A stretch of DNA of 64,000 nucleotides from Pseudomonas sp. Irchel 3A7 (lineage in GTDB: Bacteria > Pseudomonadota > Gammaproteobacteria > Pseudomonadales > Pseudomonadaceae). Shown here one piece after another: positions 56,205 through 64,000 of this stretch. The DNA lies in NCBI RefSeq assembly GCF_900187565.1, contig NZ_FYED01000019.1, positions 1 to 64,000 of the forward strand, in the 5' to 3' direction. The notes beneath the pieces were generated by a model, which made no database searches, was not told where the DNA came from, and saw only the letters and a program-made list of their open reading frames with translations. Position numbers and translations under genes: made by a program. How positions within the stretch are numbered: position 1 is the stretch's first letter; each line of letters opens with the position of its first letter.

Positions 56205-56756
56205 TCAGGGGTGTTCTTTATATCTGATCAAAAAGTCCAAACTTGGCATAACATTGGCGTCAAGGTGATCCTGCATTCGCTGGCTCAGATGGTGCTCATT
56301 GGGGATATCAATGTCCACTTGGCTCGCCCATCCCCGCAAAATGCCCAGGAATACCATGCTAACGGTGTGACCATCCTCCATGTGCTGGAGCAGGAAAGCC
56401 TTCAGCTTCCCTCGCCCTTTATCGGAATGCAGGTCAAAACCGCCTGGCACATCTCGTAGCCGGTGCGCAATGATGTTGCGATGCTGGAGGAAGCGATCCA
56501 ACTTGTCGTCGAAGGTAGGGTGCAGATCAACTTGCTTCCGCAGCGTTTTGAGCAGTCGTCCCAAAGTGGCTTTTGAGTGTCGCTCAAGCAGCAGCTGAAG
56601 CTGTTCCGCAGTTTGTAGTGGCTCGCCGTGCAAAGGAAAAGTAAGACAACTGCTCAGCAGGTGCTCAACAGCCTGCCCGGCGATCACCGCAAGACCCAGT
56701 GTCTTCAATACATCGTCCTGTTTAGATTTGTAGCCTGATTGCGCTTCATCTTTCAT
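56205..56756 (-). CDS. HEPN-motif protein
   Basis: 183 residues from MKDEAQSGYKSKQDDVLK, all-helical. It contains the HEPN RNase signature R-x4-6-H as FLQHRNIIAHRL (R93-N94 ... H98). The preceding helices (VIAGQAVEHLLSSCLTF, LLLERHSKATLGRLLKTLRKQ) match HEPN bundles. HEPN proteins are RNases in many toxin-antitoxin and anti-phage systems. The frame is open to 56969 but without family-like sequence; the start here has only a weak ribosome site. First gene of the HEPN-TM-RelA/SpoT run. Confidence 0.75.
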   Translation of the reverse strand: MKDEAQSGYKSKQDDVLKTLGLAVIAGQAVEHLLSSCLTFPLHGEPLQTAEQLQLLLERHSKATLGRLLKTLRKQVDLHPTFDDKLDRFLQHRNIIAHRLRDVPGGFDLHSDKGRGKLKAFLLQHMEDGHTVSMVFLGILRGWASQVDIDIPNEHHLSQRMQDHLDANVMPSLDFLIRYKEHP

Positions 56757-57142
56757 GCTCAGAGATACCCTTGGGGTCCGCAATGGTTTGAATGACCTGC
56801 GATCAAGGCAGACCCCACGTTTGACTGCGGGGCTTTGGTGCACCTGGTGCGATTTTTCTAAACGGGCTGGACTGAATGAGTGAGCGAGCGAGCACGAGCG
56901 GTCACCTGACAGTGGCTTCTCTTGGCCGACTTTTGTCTGTCGCAAACACCTTCTTGATGGGCTGGCCATAAAGCTCGGTGGGTAGGCCTCTGACTGAGCT
57001 CGCCTGAAATCTTGGAAAATCTAAGGGTGTCTAGCGAATTTTGCTACCCCCCTAGACCTGCTTATCGGCAGGGATCTGCCGCTCAAAGACCTGTCCGCTG
57101 CTACGCATAACGGGGCATTCGTTAAATGCCACCCGTCATCCC

Positions 57143-57165
57143 AGCCCACTTCGGTGGGCTTTTTT
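57143..57165 (+). terminator. Orphan plus-strand terminator
   Basis: AGCCCAC TTCG GTGGGCT followed by TTTTTT: a 7-bp stem with a UUCG tetraloop. No plus-strand gene ends just upstream, so it may end a small RNA or a former gene. Confidence 0.75.
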
Positions 57166-57213
57166 GCGCCGGCTGGACGCCAGAGGGTAGGGGCCACGCG
57201 ACAGGCAGCTACC

Positions 57214-57399
57214 GGCCGATTCTGTTGAAAAAGTCGGTCTACCCAAACTGCCTGATCATTGCCTAGTGAAAACGCCTTTTTTGCACGCTGCTACGTGAAA
57301 TCCGAGTTCGGAAGCCTCTGCCAAAAGTAAAGATTTTAATCTCGGACGCGTACTTTTCTGATGCGCAAACCACGGCCGACTTTTTCAACAGAATCGGCC
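57214..57399. mobile_element. IS remnant or MITE with 24-bp perfect inverted repeats
   Basis: GGCCGATTCTGTTGAAAAAG... at 57214-57237 and its exact reverse complement at 57376-57399, 186 bases in all. The ends match those of known IS elements; the interior has no transposase. Target duplication not evident. Confidence 0.8.
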
Positions 57400-57608
57400 A
57401 AAAGCGGACATCCACCAGGGACGACTACCGGCGATGAACAGATGATCGCCAATATTGTTTTCGGACGATGGCGCAGGTGATGGGATGACGGTTCGCGAAC
57501 GTTCGTTGCAGGGAGTTACGAGTGAATTACAGTCTGACTAGTAATCTTGACATTGATATCGCCAAACCGACTAAAATCGCTACTTCGCCTTTTCTATGAT
57601 GCTGATCT

Positions 57609-58496
57609 ATGACTGTTGAACGCACGAGTAGAACCAAAGTACGTGAGATAGTCACAGCACTAAACCGTGCCGACCTGACTGCTATCGATTACGAATATCT
57701 CCTGACTCAAGTGGGTGTCTTGATCAAGGGCATTCCCATGATGGCGCAATCTGTGCCTGTAGGAACCACGCTGTATCGGGGGGTAATTCACCCCGAGAGG
57801 CCAAGTAAAGTGAGTTACCTAGGTAGTCCACCCGCCGAGCTAGTGACCAATTTTCAACGTTGCAATGGTCCAGGCAAACCAATGTTCTATGCAAGTGTCG
57901 ATACCGCTGCAGTATTTTCCGAACTGAATGCGAATATTGGCAATATAGTTTATCTATCAAGCTGGACTGTTGAACGAGAATTTTTTTACTTCCGAATTCC
58001 ACCCGGAGCAGGCGAGGGAATGGAGGAGGATGCCGCTTTCTCAAAAATCGAAACATTTTTTGAGACGCGGTTCGCTCAACCTATTCATGAGACGTTTTCA
58101 GCACAGTACAAACTGACTTCCGCTATAACCGAGAAGTTATCCACTGGTAGCGTCTCCGGCCCTCCTGAATGGTTGAAAGGGCGGACCCTAGGAGCTGTTG
58201 TATACCCATCGGTTGCACACACCACACGCTCCGATAATATTGCAATTCAAACGGTGGTAGCACAGTCATGCCTGCGGCTTTCCAATGTCCGTGCAATTGA
58301 GATTACGGAACGGCAAGCTGAGTCACTAACCGTGCGAGAGATCGATTTCAGTACCACCTTTGAGGATGAACATATAAAATGGCTGGGCCGCCCGATGCAA
58401 TGGACTTTAAATGCCGAAGAGACTCTCAATTTCACCGTTGAGAACAACATGTGGGTAGCGCGCTCCGCGGACGGCACTATCATAAATCCATCGTAG
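57609..58496 (+). CDS. RES-domain protein
   Basis: 295 residues. RES-like region: TLYRGVIHPERPSKVSYLG (first Arg and a Ser/Gly stretch), ELVTNFQRCNGPGKPMFYASVDTAAVFSELNANIG (FN..., Y-A-S and the acidic Glu), GNIVYLSSWTV. RES proteins are NAD+ phosphorylases that act as toxins with an Xre-type antitoxin. Here no antitoxin gene is adjacent and the protein has a long extra C-terminal half (about residues 140-295), so it may be a stand-alone effector or a cargo gene of the prophage flank. Start ATG 57609. Confidence 0.7.
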   Translation: MTVERTSRTKVREIVTALNRADLTAIDYEYLLTQVGVLIKGIPMMAQSVPVGTTLYRGVIHPERPSKVSYLGSPPAELVTNFQRCNGPGKPMFYASVDTAAVFSELNANIGNIVYLSSWTVEREFFYFRIPPGAGEGMEEDAAFSKIETFFETRFAQPIHETFSAQYKLTSAITEKLSTGSVSGPPEWLKGRTLGAVVYPSVAHTTRSDNIAIQTVVAQSCLRLSNVRAIEITERQAESLTVREIDFSTTFEDEHIKWLGRPMQWTLNAEETLNFTVENNMWVARSADGTIINPS

Positions 58497-58710
58497 AAAA
58501 CAAACGCAGCGTAGGCAGTCTTCGGTACTTCGTTGAGCGGGGTACGTAACTATGAACACCCGAGCGGACGTTGACGCATAGTTGTCGGTGTGAGGGAAGA
58601 GTGGCATGAACTCTGGACGTTCAGCTTTGTCGTCCTGTATGACCGCAACGGGTCGCAAGCAGCCGCTAATGAAGGGCTGCTTTGGCTCGTAGCGCGTCCT
58701 CACTTTGCGC

Positions 58711-59505
58711 TTAAAACAGCCCACCTAATTCCGAAGGCGTCCAGTTCATAATTACTAACTCGCCGCTCAATTCGGCTTTTCCCTGGCGTTGATTGGTGTT
58801 GCTATAGCGGATGTCCAGCGTCTCTAAATGGAAGCCATCGAACACACGACGTATATCCGGGTGATCGTTGATGCTGACCATGACTTTGCCCTTGCAGCGG
58901 CGCATGAAGTCAGCCATACGCTCGTAGTTCTCGAACGGGAAGTCCACGCCATAACCGGCGGTCTGCCAGTAAGGCGGATCCATGTAATGAAAGGTATGGG
59001 CACGGTCGTAGCGTTCGGCGCATTCCAGCCAGGGGAGGTTTTCGACGTAAGTGCCGCACAGGCGCTGCCAGGCGGCCGAGAGGTTTTCCTCGATCCGCAG
59101 CAGATTGATGGCCGGGCCGGTGGTCGCGGTACCGAACGTCTGCCTCGTGACCTTGCCAGCGAAGGCATGGTGCTGCAGGTAGAAAAAACGGGCGGCGCGT
59201 TGGATGTCGGTGAGAGTTTCAGGGCGGGTCATTTTCTGCCACTCGAACACCTGCCTCGAACTGAGCGCCCATTTGAATTGGCGCACGAACTCTTCGAGGT
59301 GGTTCTGCACGACGCGGTACAGCGTCACCAGTTCGCCGTTGATGTCGTTGAGGACTTCCACGGGCGCGGCCTGGGGTCGCATGAAGTAGAGCGCGGCACC
59401 GCCGGCAAAGACTTCAACGTAGCATTCGTGTGGAGGAAAAAGCGGGATGAGGCGGTCGGCCAGGCGACGTTTGCCGCCCATCCAAGGGATGATAGGTGTA
59501 GACAT
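58711..59505 (-). CDS. Phage DNA adenine methylase (Dam-type)
   Basis: 264 residues from MSTPIIPWMGGKRRLADR. D12-class N6-adenine methyltransferase. The SAM-binding motif I is CYVEVFAGGAALYFMRP and the catalytic DPPY is in YMDPPYWQTAGYG. Also IPWMGGKRRLA at the N-terminus. Near-standard length. Probably protects prophage DNA from host restriction or changes regulation. Last gene of the minus-strand lysis block; a LexA-type palindrome sits just upstream. The upstream Met at 59514 is an alternative start. Confidence 0.9.
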   Translation of the reverse strand: MSTPIIPWMGGKRRLADRLIPLFPPHECYVEVFAGGAALYFMRPQAAPVEVLNDINGELVTLYRVVQNHLEEFVRQFKWALSSRQVFEWQKMTRPETLTDIQRAARFFYLQHHAFAGKVTRQTFGTATTGPAINLLRIEENLSAAWQRLCGTYVENLPWLECAERYDRAHTFHYMDPPYWQTAGYGVDFPFENYERMADFMRRCKGKVMVSINDHPDIRRVFDGFHLETLDIRYSNTNQRQGKAELSGELVIMNWTPSELGGLF

Positions 59506-59522
59506 TGAGAGCAAGACCTTTA

Positions 59523-59538
59523 CTGTATGGATAAACAG
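59523..59538. promoter_or_regulatory. LexA (SOS) box upstream of dam
   Basis: CTGTATGGATAAACAG fits the CTGT-N8-ACAG LexA consensus, 17 bases before the methylase ATG. Suggests SOS induction of this prophage gene. Confidence 0.55.
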
Positions 59539-59607
59539 GTGCTAGGCTCGCCGCGCTTCGTGCACGAGGTAAGAGCCTTGGCTGGACTTGCAGGGACAGT
59601 CTGCAGG

Positions 59608-59657
59608 GACGGCGGCCGGGTGGGATGTTGACGCATCCACCCCGGTCGCTCTTTTTT
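59608..59657 (+). terminator. Hairpin terminator on the plus strand
   Basis: GCGGCCGGGGTGGGATG-type arm with CATCCACCCCGGTCGC and TTTTTT (roughly 59609-59657, imperfect at the base). No plus-strand gene lies in 59540-59600, so it hints at an unannotated small RNA. On the minus strand it would sit inside the 5' region. Confidence 0.6.
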
Positions 59658-60199
59658 CACTTCGGTGTTGAGATTTCTTTGGCGTAGGCCTGACAGGCCG
59701 CCAGGGCGATCAATCCTTGGTCGCCGGCATCAGTGATGCCGATAATTCGTTGAGCATGCGTTGGGTCAAGTTGGGCTCTTGTGGCGCCATGAACCACGCT
59801 GCCGGTTGCGGTGGTGGCTGACACTGGGCAGCCATTGGCTGCATCGGTGGCGTCGAGTAGGACTGACAACCGCAGATCAGCAGTGGCCAGACGATCGCGC
59901 AGACGACCTTGATCACGTTGGGCATCGCTAAGCACTCGATAATGGGTTTGTTCACTGGCCGACAGTCGCTGTTCCAGCACCCGACGTTTTTCCTGTTCGA
60001 TCTGCTGTTGCGTGGCAGCGGCCAGCGTCAGTTGATTCAGCATCTCAGCGTGCGCCTTGGCCTGTTTCGCCAGTTGCTGGCCGTACCGCCAATCCTGAAA
60101 CTGCCAGGCCAATGCGGTCGCGCTACCAGTCAATACAGCCAGCAACACCGTCCTGCCGATGACGCGATACGGCGTCGGGATCAGATCGATGGCTGACAT
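59657..60199 (-). CDS. Phage Rz-type inner-membrane spanin (DUF2514-like)
   Basis: 180 residues. One N-terminal membrane helix (VIGRTVLLAVLTGSATALAW, residues about 14-33), then a long Gln/Glu-rich periplasmic coiled coil (AKQAKAHAEMLNQLTLAAATQQQIEQEKRRVLEQRL). The C-terminal part has IIGITDAGDQGLIALAACQAYAKE. Length and layout fit Rz, which spans the periplasm in lysis. It overlaps the endolysin stop (60181-60199). A second frame inside it encodes an Rz1-like lipoprotein. Confidence 0.85.
   Translation of the reverse strand: MSAIDLIPTPYRVIGRTVLLAVLTGSATALAWQFQDWRYGQQLAKQAKAHAEMLNQLTLAAATQQQIEQEKRRVLEQRLSASEQTHYRVLSDAQRDQGRLRDRLATADLRLSVLLDATDAANGCPVSATTATGSVVHGATRAQLDPTHAQRIIGITDAGDQGLIALAACQAYAKEISTPK
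59710..59925 (-). CDS. Rz1-type outer-membrane lipoprotein, embedded in Rz
   Basis: 71 residues from MPNVIKVVCAIVWPLLICGCQS in a different frame of the Rz gene. Lipobox ICGC (lipid Cys at about residue 20), then a Pro/Gln-rich short mature part (PPPQPAAWFMAPQEPN). Embedded Rz/Rz1 pairs are known in phages; the layout here matches. It would dimerise with Rz to fuse the membranes. Starts at 59925; the extension to 59955 is less likely. Confidence 0.7.
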   Translation of the reverse strand: MPNVIKVVCAIVWPLLICGCQSYSTPPMQPMAAQCQPPPQPAAWFMAPQEPNLTQRMLNELSASLMPATKD

Positions 60200-60744
60200 A
60201 GCACCGCCCTCGCCCGCGCCCACAGTTCCAAACGATCCTGCAATCCGTTCAGTCCGCCATTGATGCGGCGGGTGATGCTGTTGAATTGGCTGCGGTCGGC
60301 CAGAGTGTTCAGGCCGTTCTGTTTCCAGAACCAGGCGGCTGACTCGGCGGCCCACTGGGGCTGCTCCAGTAACTCAGGCGTGGTGAGCAGACGTTCATCA
60401 CCAAACAGGCCGAGGCTGCACTGACGGTAGTTGTCGCAACCCGTGATCTGTATCAACCCCCTGCCCCGATACTTCTGGCCGTCGCCATCGGGCTCAGGCG
60501 TATTGCCCAAGCGAGTAGCCAAGGTGCCGGTGTCGTACTTGGCCAGGTAGTCACTACTACCCAGCTCCCGGACGTAGGCCAGTTGACCGGACTCATGGCC
60601 GATCTGCGCGATGAACGCAGCGATGCGAGCCGGGGTGACAATCCCGTACTTGCCCATGGCCGTGTTGAGCACAGGTGTAAAAACGCCGGCTTTGCTGCCG
60701 GCACTGGGAAGGATCTGTAACAACTGCTTTGCAGTGATAGACAT
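60181..60744 (-). CDS. Phage endolysin, GH19 chitinase-like
   Basis: 187 residues from MSITAKQLLQILPSAGSKAG. Glycoside hydrolase family 19 fold: catalytic Glu in IAAFIAQIGHESGQLAYVREL, and YRGRGLIQITGCDNYRQC for the substrate strand. The second acid is at DRSQFNSITRRINGG. Muramidase-like lysis enzyme of the prophage. It is 54 bases after the tailspike gene and overlaps the spanin gene. No signal peptide, so a holin is needed (none recognised nearby). Confidence 0.92.
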   Translation of the reverse strand: MSITAKQLLQILPSAGSKAGVFTPVLNTAMGKYGIVTPARIAAFIAQIGHESGQLAYVRELGSSDYLAKYDTGTLATRLGNTPEPDGDGQKYRGRGLIQITGCDNYRQCSLGLFGDERLLTTPELLEQPQWAAESAAWFWKQNGLNTLADRSQFNSITRRINGGLNGLQDRLELWARARAVLCQPSI

Positions 60745-60797
60745 ACTTTTCTCCGGACGAAAAAAAGCCCGCCGGGGCGGGCATATGGGGTGGAGGG

Positions 60798-63700
60798 TCA
60801 GGCCACCAAGGCGGTGTTGCGGACGATGACCTTGGCCGTTTTGGCGGTACCCGTGCCGGTGTGCCGGCAGTTCCTGATCAGGTAAACGTCATAAGCAGTG
60901 GTGGTCGGGTTGATCGACTCACAGTCTTCACAGATGGCATAGGCGTCGACCGACGGCGAGTTGTCGCAGAAGCTGACGGTGTCCTCCTCCGACCTACACT
61001 TGCGGAAGATCGCTATCGATTCACTACCCCCATCGCCAGGTGCGCCGGACACGTAATAGGCCGCCGCCTTGCGTCCGGCGATCCGTTGGTTTCGAAAGCT
61101 GCGTCCATTGCTGTAGATCGCATCGCAGCCATAGGTCGGCGCCACCGCCGTGCCGCCGTTGTACTCGCAGTAATGGTCGTGGATCCGCGTCCTGCCCCAC
61201 TCATGGTTGGATTCCCCATCATCATTGCAGTCATGCGCGTACAGGCTGTCGCCTGTCAGGTTGGCGTGGAAATGGCCATTCACGCCATCGCCGGTACCGT
61301 CCGTGGCGAATGATCCGGCGCACGACACCTCAATCAAGCCGAACCGCGAGAGTCCCGCGTGCGACCAACAGTTGCTGCGCGAGCCATGAATCGCCACCAC
61401 ATCCAGCAGCGATTTGCGAAACGGGCGCGTGTTCACCCCGCCGTATCGGATATCGAGGTTCTGCAGGGTGATCTGCCCACAACTTTCGGTCACGCCCCCG
61501 GCAATGAAGCCGGTGAGCGCATCCAGGTACAGGTTCGCCACAGTGCCATCCCCGCCGGAGTCCACCGTGAAGTACAGCACCCCGCCATCGTAAAAACAGC
61601 GCGGGTCGTTGGCGGCGTCCAGCTCGGCCAGCGCGGTCTCCAGGGTGGTGGCCGTCGCCTTGATGATCCGGGTAAAGGGCAAGCGATGGGTACGCCCGTT
61701 GTGCTCGGGTTGATGCCGTCCCGCCTCGATCAGGGTACGCGCATCGGCCACGCCGTCCTGGTAGAGCCAGTTCGGTGTCAGCGTGAGTCCGGCCACGGCC
61801 GCTTGGTAGATCTTGATCTGCCCGGCGGTTTTGCTAATGCCAGTCAATTTGTCGCTCAGGCGAATCACCGGATTGGCGCTGCCCGTCCACTCCCCGACGA
61901 TCTCCACCCGCTCGGTGACCAACTGCGGGTTGATCTGCACGATCTTGCCGAACTCCGCGCCGCGCAGGATCACCGTGCCACGGCCTCCCAGCGCAATCAG
62001 CGCGGCGTTGGTCGACGCGAACGGCGCACCCGCCGAGCCATCCCCCGACACGTCGTTGCCGGTGGGGGTGACGTAGGCGACCTTCATCCCCGAGGAACCG
62101 GCCGTATCCTTGAAGCTGGTATCGGCACCTTCACGAATCGCCACCATGCTCAGGTAGGCCTGGACCACGGTTGCAATCCGGATGTCGAAAGCGATATCGG
62201 TGGTGCCAGCGGGCAACGGCACGTTATCCGCAATGATCAGTGTCCTGGCCGAAGTGATACTTGCCTGCGGCACGTAGCGTGAGTAATAGGAGGTGTTGCC
62301 CGCGTCATCCCCCACCGACGTCCAGTTTAGCTGGGTGCCCGCCGCGTCGAACGCCACCAGCCGCAACTGGATACCGGCCAGCCCCTGATCGCCGATCTTT
62401 TCCTGGATCACCAGGGACGCCGAAATCTTGCCGCTTTTGAAGTTGGAAACGCTCAACTTGGCCGTGCGCCGGTTCACCGCCGAGGCACTGGCCGGGGTCT
62501 CGATACAGGCCTGGCCGTTCTTGCCCACGATCGGCGTGGCGGCGCCGGTGGCCCAAGTGTAGCTGGTGCCACTGCTGGTGAAGCGAGGATCAGGGAAGAT
62601 GTTCGGCGACCAGCGCCACTTCTCCCGCTCGGCGTCGATCGAGGAGACCGTGCTCAAGTCCTCGCTCGTTGCCAGGCGTCCTTTGGTGGCCGGGCGATAT
62701 TCAGCCACTGAACCCTTGGCCAGCATGTAGTCGGTCATCTGCAGCGATGTCGACAGACTGTTGGCTTCGAGGTAGATATCGATCGACACCGCTGCCGCGT
62801 CGAGGGTAATCCCGGCGAACCTGACCACCGTTTCCGGCACAACACCATTGGCGATGATGTAGGTTTGCCGAGCCTCGGCGATCTCGCCCGAACTGTTGTT
62901 GAACTGCCGCACCAGGATGCGGCTCAGCCCCAGCGACGCGCCGCCGAGGATACGCACGGAAGCGGAAAACTTGTCACCCGCGACCAGACCCGCCGCCGCC
63001 AAGGTTTGCAACCAACGAAAGCTGTTGCTCGAGGCGGCACTGACCGAGAAGGTAAAACCCTTGCGGCCATCGCCGGTGGTGATCTGTGCCAGCACCGTGT
63101 TGGTAGTCTTGGTGTAGGTACCACTCCCCGCCGGATCCAGACCGGCAGTAGCGACGGTCTTGACGTAATCCTTATCGGTGAACAGGTTGGGGTTGTCGAA
63201 AACCTCGGTGATCCCCTCGACGCGCCCTTCGAGCAGGTTGGTCGCGCTGGTGTTCGCGCTGATCTGCACTTGCAAGCCTGCGGTGGCGGCCGCAATCGTC
63301 GCGTTGATGGTCTGGGTGTAGTTCGGTCGATACTGGGCCTGGGACCCCTTGGCGATCAGGAATTCACCGACCGAAAGGCGGGTGGACGTCCCGGTCACTC
63401 CCACCAGAAAACTGATCGACACCGCCCCGGCCACCAGGGTCACCCCGGGGAACTTGGCCACCAGCTCCGAATACATCACGCTCGGTACGGTGAAGGTCTG
63501 GCGGGCAGCGACCAGCTCTTCGCCGGCACTGTCCAACTGCCGCACCAGCACTCGCGCGGCCTGGGTCCCGACGCGATTGAACACCCGAATCGAGGCGGAG
63601 AACACATCACCCACCGCCATGCCGAGCTGGCCGATCGGCTGCCTCCAGGTGTAACTCCCTTCACTGGCATCGGTGCTGGCCACCGTCAACGCTGGCCGAC

Positions 63701-64000
63701 CACCGACCAGCCCCTTGGTCAGCGTCGCATTGACGGTCTTGGCAAACCGGCCCTCTGGGGTCACGACGTTCGCCGCGCCTTGCGACAAGGTATAGGTATG
63801 GTCCGGCCACTGGTTGGGGGCATTAAACAGTTCGGCGAAACCGCCCACCAACTCCGCCAGTGCATTCAGTCCCGGGTCATCCGCGATGTGCTGCGCGGTG
63901 ACAGCATCTACCTTGAACCAGAGGGTGCGCAGAATCGCGGCATCGGAACCGGCCGCCCAGAAGAACGCGCCATTGGCGACAGTCCCGCTGGCCAGCCCAG
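60798..64000 (-). CDS. Prophage tailspike / tail fibre with beta-helix domain (5' end cut by window)
   Basis: At least about 1067 residues, open to the window end, so the N-terminus (tail attachment) is missing. The visible part holds two homologous about 150-residue beta-sandwich domains (both FSASIRVFNRVG/FSASVRILGGAS followed by ARVLVRQ/SRILVRQ and AEYRP/AQYRP ends), a third similar module, then a right-handed parallel beta-helix (VTPTGNDVSGDGSAGAPF, NLDIRYGGVNTRPF, GDSLYAHDCNDDGESNHEWG). It is likely a host-surface polysaccharide-binding or depolymerising spike. The catalytic residues are not identifiable. C-terminal part NTALVA. Confidence 0.82.
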   Translation of the reverse strand, partial: GLASGTVANGAFFWAAGSDAAILRTLWFKVDAVTAQHIADDPGLNALAELVGGFAELFNAPNQWPDHTYTLSQGAANVVTPEGRFAKTVNATLTKGLVGGRPALTVASTDASEGSYTWRQPIGQLGMAVGDVFSASIRVFNRVGTQAARVLVRQLDSAGEELVAARQTFTVPSVMYSELVAKFPGVTLVAGAVSISFLVGVTGTSTRLSVGEFLIAKGSQAQYRPNYTQTINATIAAATAGLQVQISANTSATNLLEGRVEGITEVFDNPNLFTDKDYVKTVATAGLDPAGSGTYTKTTNTVLAQITTGDGRKGFTFSVSAASSNSFRWLQTLAAAGLVAGDKFSASVRILGGASLGLSRILVRQFNNSSGEIAEARQTYIIANGVVPETVVRFAGITLDAAAVSIDIYLEANSLSTSLQMTDYMLAKGSVAEYRPATKGRLATSEDLSTVSSIDAEREKWRWSPNIFPDPRFTSSGTSYTWATGAATPIVGKNGQACIETPASASAVNRRTAKLSVSNFKSGKISASLVIQEKIGDQGLAGIQLRLVAFDAAGTQLNWTSVGDDAGNTSYYSRYVPQASITSARTLIIADNVPLPAGTTDIAFDIRIATVVQAYLSMVAIREGADTSFKDTAGSSGMKVAYVTPTGNDVSGDGSAGAPFASTNAALIALGGRGTVILRGAEFGKIVQINPQLVTERVEIVGEWTGSANPVIRLSDKLTGISKTAGQIKIYQAAVAGLTLTPNWLYQDGVADARTLIEAGRHQPEHNGRTHRLPFTRIIKATATTLETALAELDAANDPRCFYDGGVLYFTVDSGGDGTVANLYLDALTGFIAGGVTESCGQITLQNLDIRYGGVNTRPFRKSLLDVVAIHGSRSNCWSHAGLSRFGLIEVSCAGSFATDGTGDGVNGHFHANLTGDSLYAHDCNDDGESNHEWGRTRIHDHYCEYNGGTAVAPTYGCDAIYSNGRSFRNQRIAGRKAAAYYVSGAPGDGGSESIAIFRKCRSEEDTVSFCDNSPSVDAYAICEDCESINPTTTAYDVYLIRNCRHTGTGTAKTAKVIVRNTALVA

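Larger units (their letters stand above)
56757..57608. other. Long non-coding region with IS remnant and terminator
   Basis: 852 bases. It contains the terminator at 57143-57165 and the inverted-repeat element at 57214-57399; the rest (57400-57608) reads as prophage-flank or intergenic sequence (GGCCAAAAGCGGACAT, a Pseudomonas-common motif). No gene supported; the RES gene's promoter is AT-rich DNA near 57540-57590. Confidence 0.5.

Noticed and set aside
58407..58724. Minus-strand ORF after the RES gene
   Set aside because: No ribosome site and overlaps the RES stop; resembles a common Pseudomonas intergenic sequence.

Overview
The window is chromosomal DNA of a fluorescent-group Pseudomonas. 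The evidence is the syntenic block gltX / EmrAB-type efflux / uvrB / tyrB, the typical Pseudomonas REP palindromes (core GCGAGCAGGCTCGCTCCCAC), a DUF6124-type gene, AntR/antABC, copABCD and GC-rich codon use. The right end is a prophage, and the stretch of roughly 50-58.7 kb is accessory DNA with visibly lower GC in places (about 53.3-56.2 kb).

Layout. 0.1-8.8 kb: core genes gltX(-), a two-gene multidrug efflux operon(+), uvrB(-), tyrB(+), two small hypotheticals and tRNA-Asn. 9.2-27.3 kb: an aromatic catabolic supercluster. It has two tandem AraC regulators (the distal one looks like AntR), an OprD-family porin, anthranilate dioxygenase antABC, a five-gene Liv-type ABC importer, an arylformamidase-like alpha/beta hydrolase, and then a second Rieske oxygenase system (PDR/VanB-type reductase, alpha and beta subunits). 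These are followed by an isochorismatase-fold protein with altered catalytic residues, an SDR dehydrogenase and a dienelactone hydrolase-SnoaL fusion. 27.3-49.5 kb: ordinary chromosomal genes, including an NCS2 purine permease, BrnT/BrnA toxin-antitoxin, arylamine N-acetyltransferase, xthA, a DUF1254/DUF1214 protein, a diguanylate cyclase, an aldolase/HAD/LysR group, a GlxA-type regulator with TDT and SMR transporters, two L,D-transpeptidases, copABCD and a PheC-like periplasmic protein. 49.5-58.7 kb: an accessory, defence-like island. It holds a degenerate-HNH/Gly-rich protein, a PIN_8 protein, an unknown protein with an RNase H-like look, an operon encoding a HEPN protein, a single-TM protein and a RelA/SpoT nucleotide synthetase, an IS remnant or MITE, and a lone RES-domain protein. 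58.7-64 kb: the end of a prophage read on the minus strand (tailspike, GH19 endolysin, Rz with embedded Rz1, DNA adenine methylase).

How they work together. In the catabolic region a porin and ABC importer would bring in an aromatic or indolic compound. The second Rieske system, SDR and hydrolases would process it, and AntABC would convert the resulting anthranilate to catechol. This resembles in gene content, but is not proven to be, an indole-acetate (iac/iad-like) or related N-aromatic pathway. In the accessory island the HEPN-TM-RelA/SpoT operon is the best candidate for an undescribed toxin or anti-phage system. No integrase, CRISPR array or rRNA was seen.
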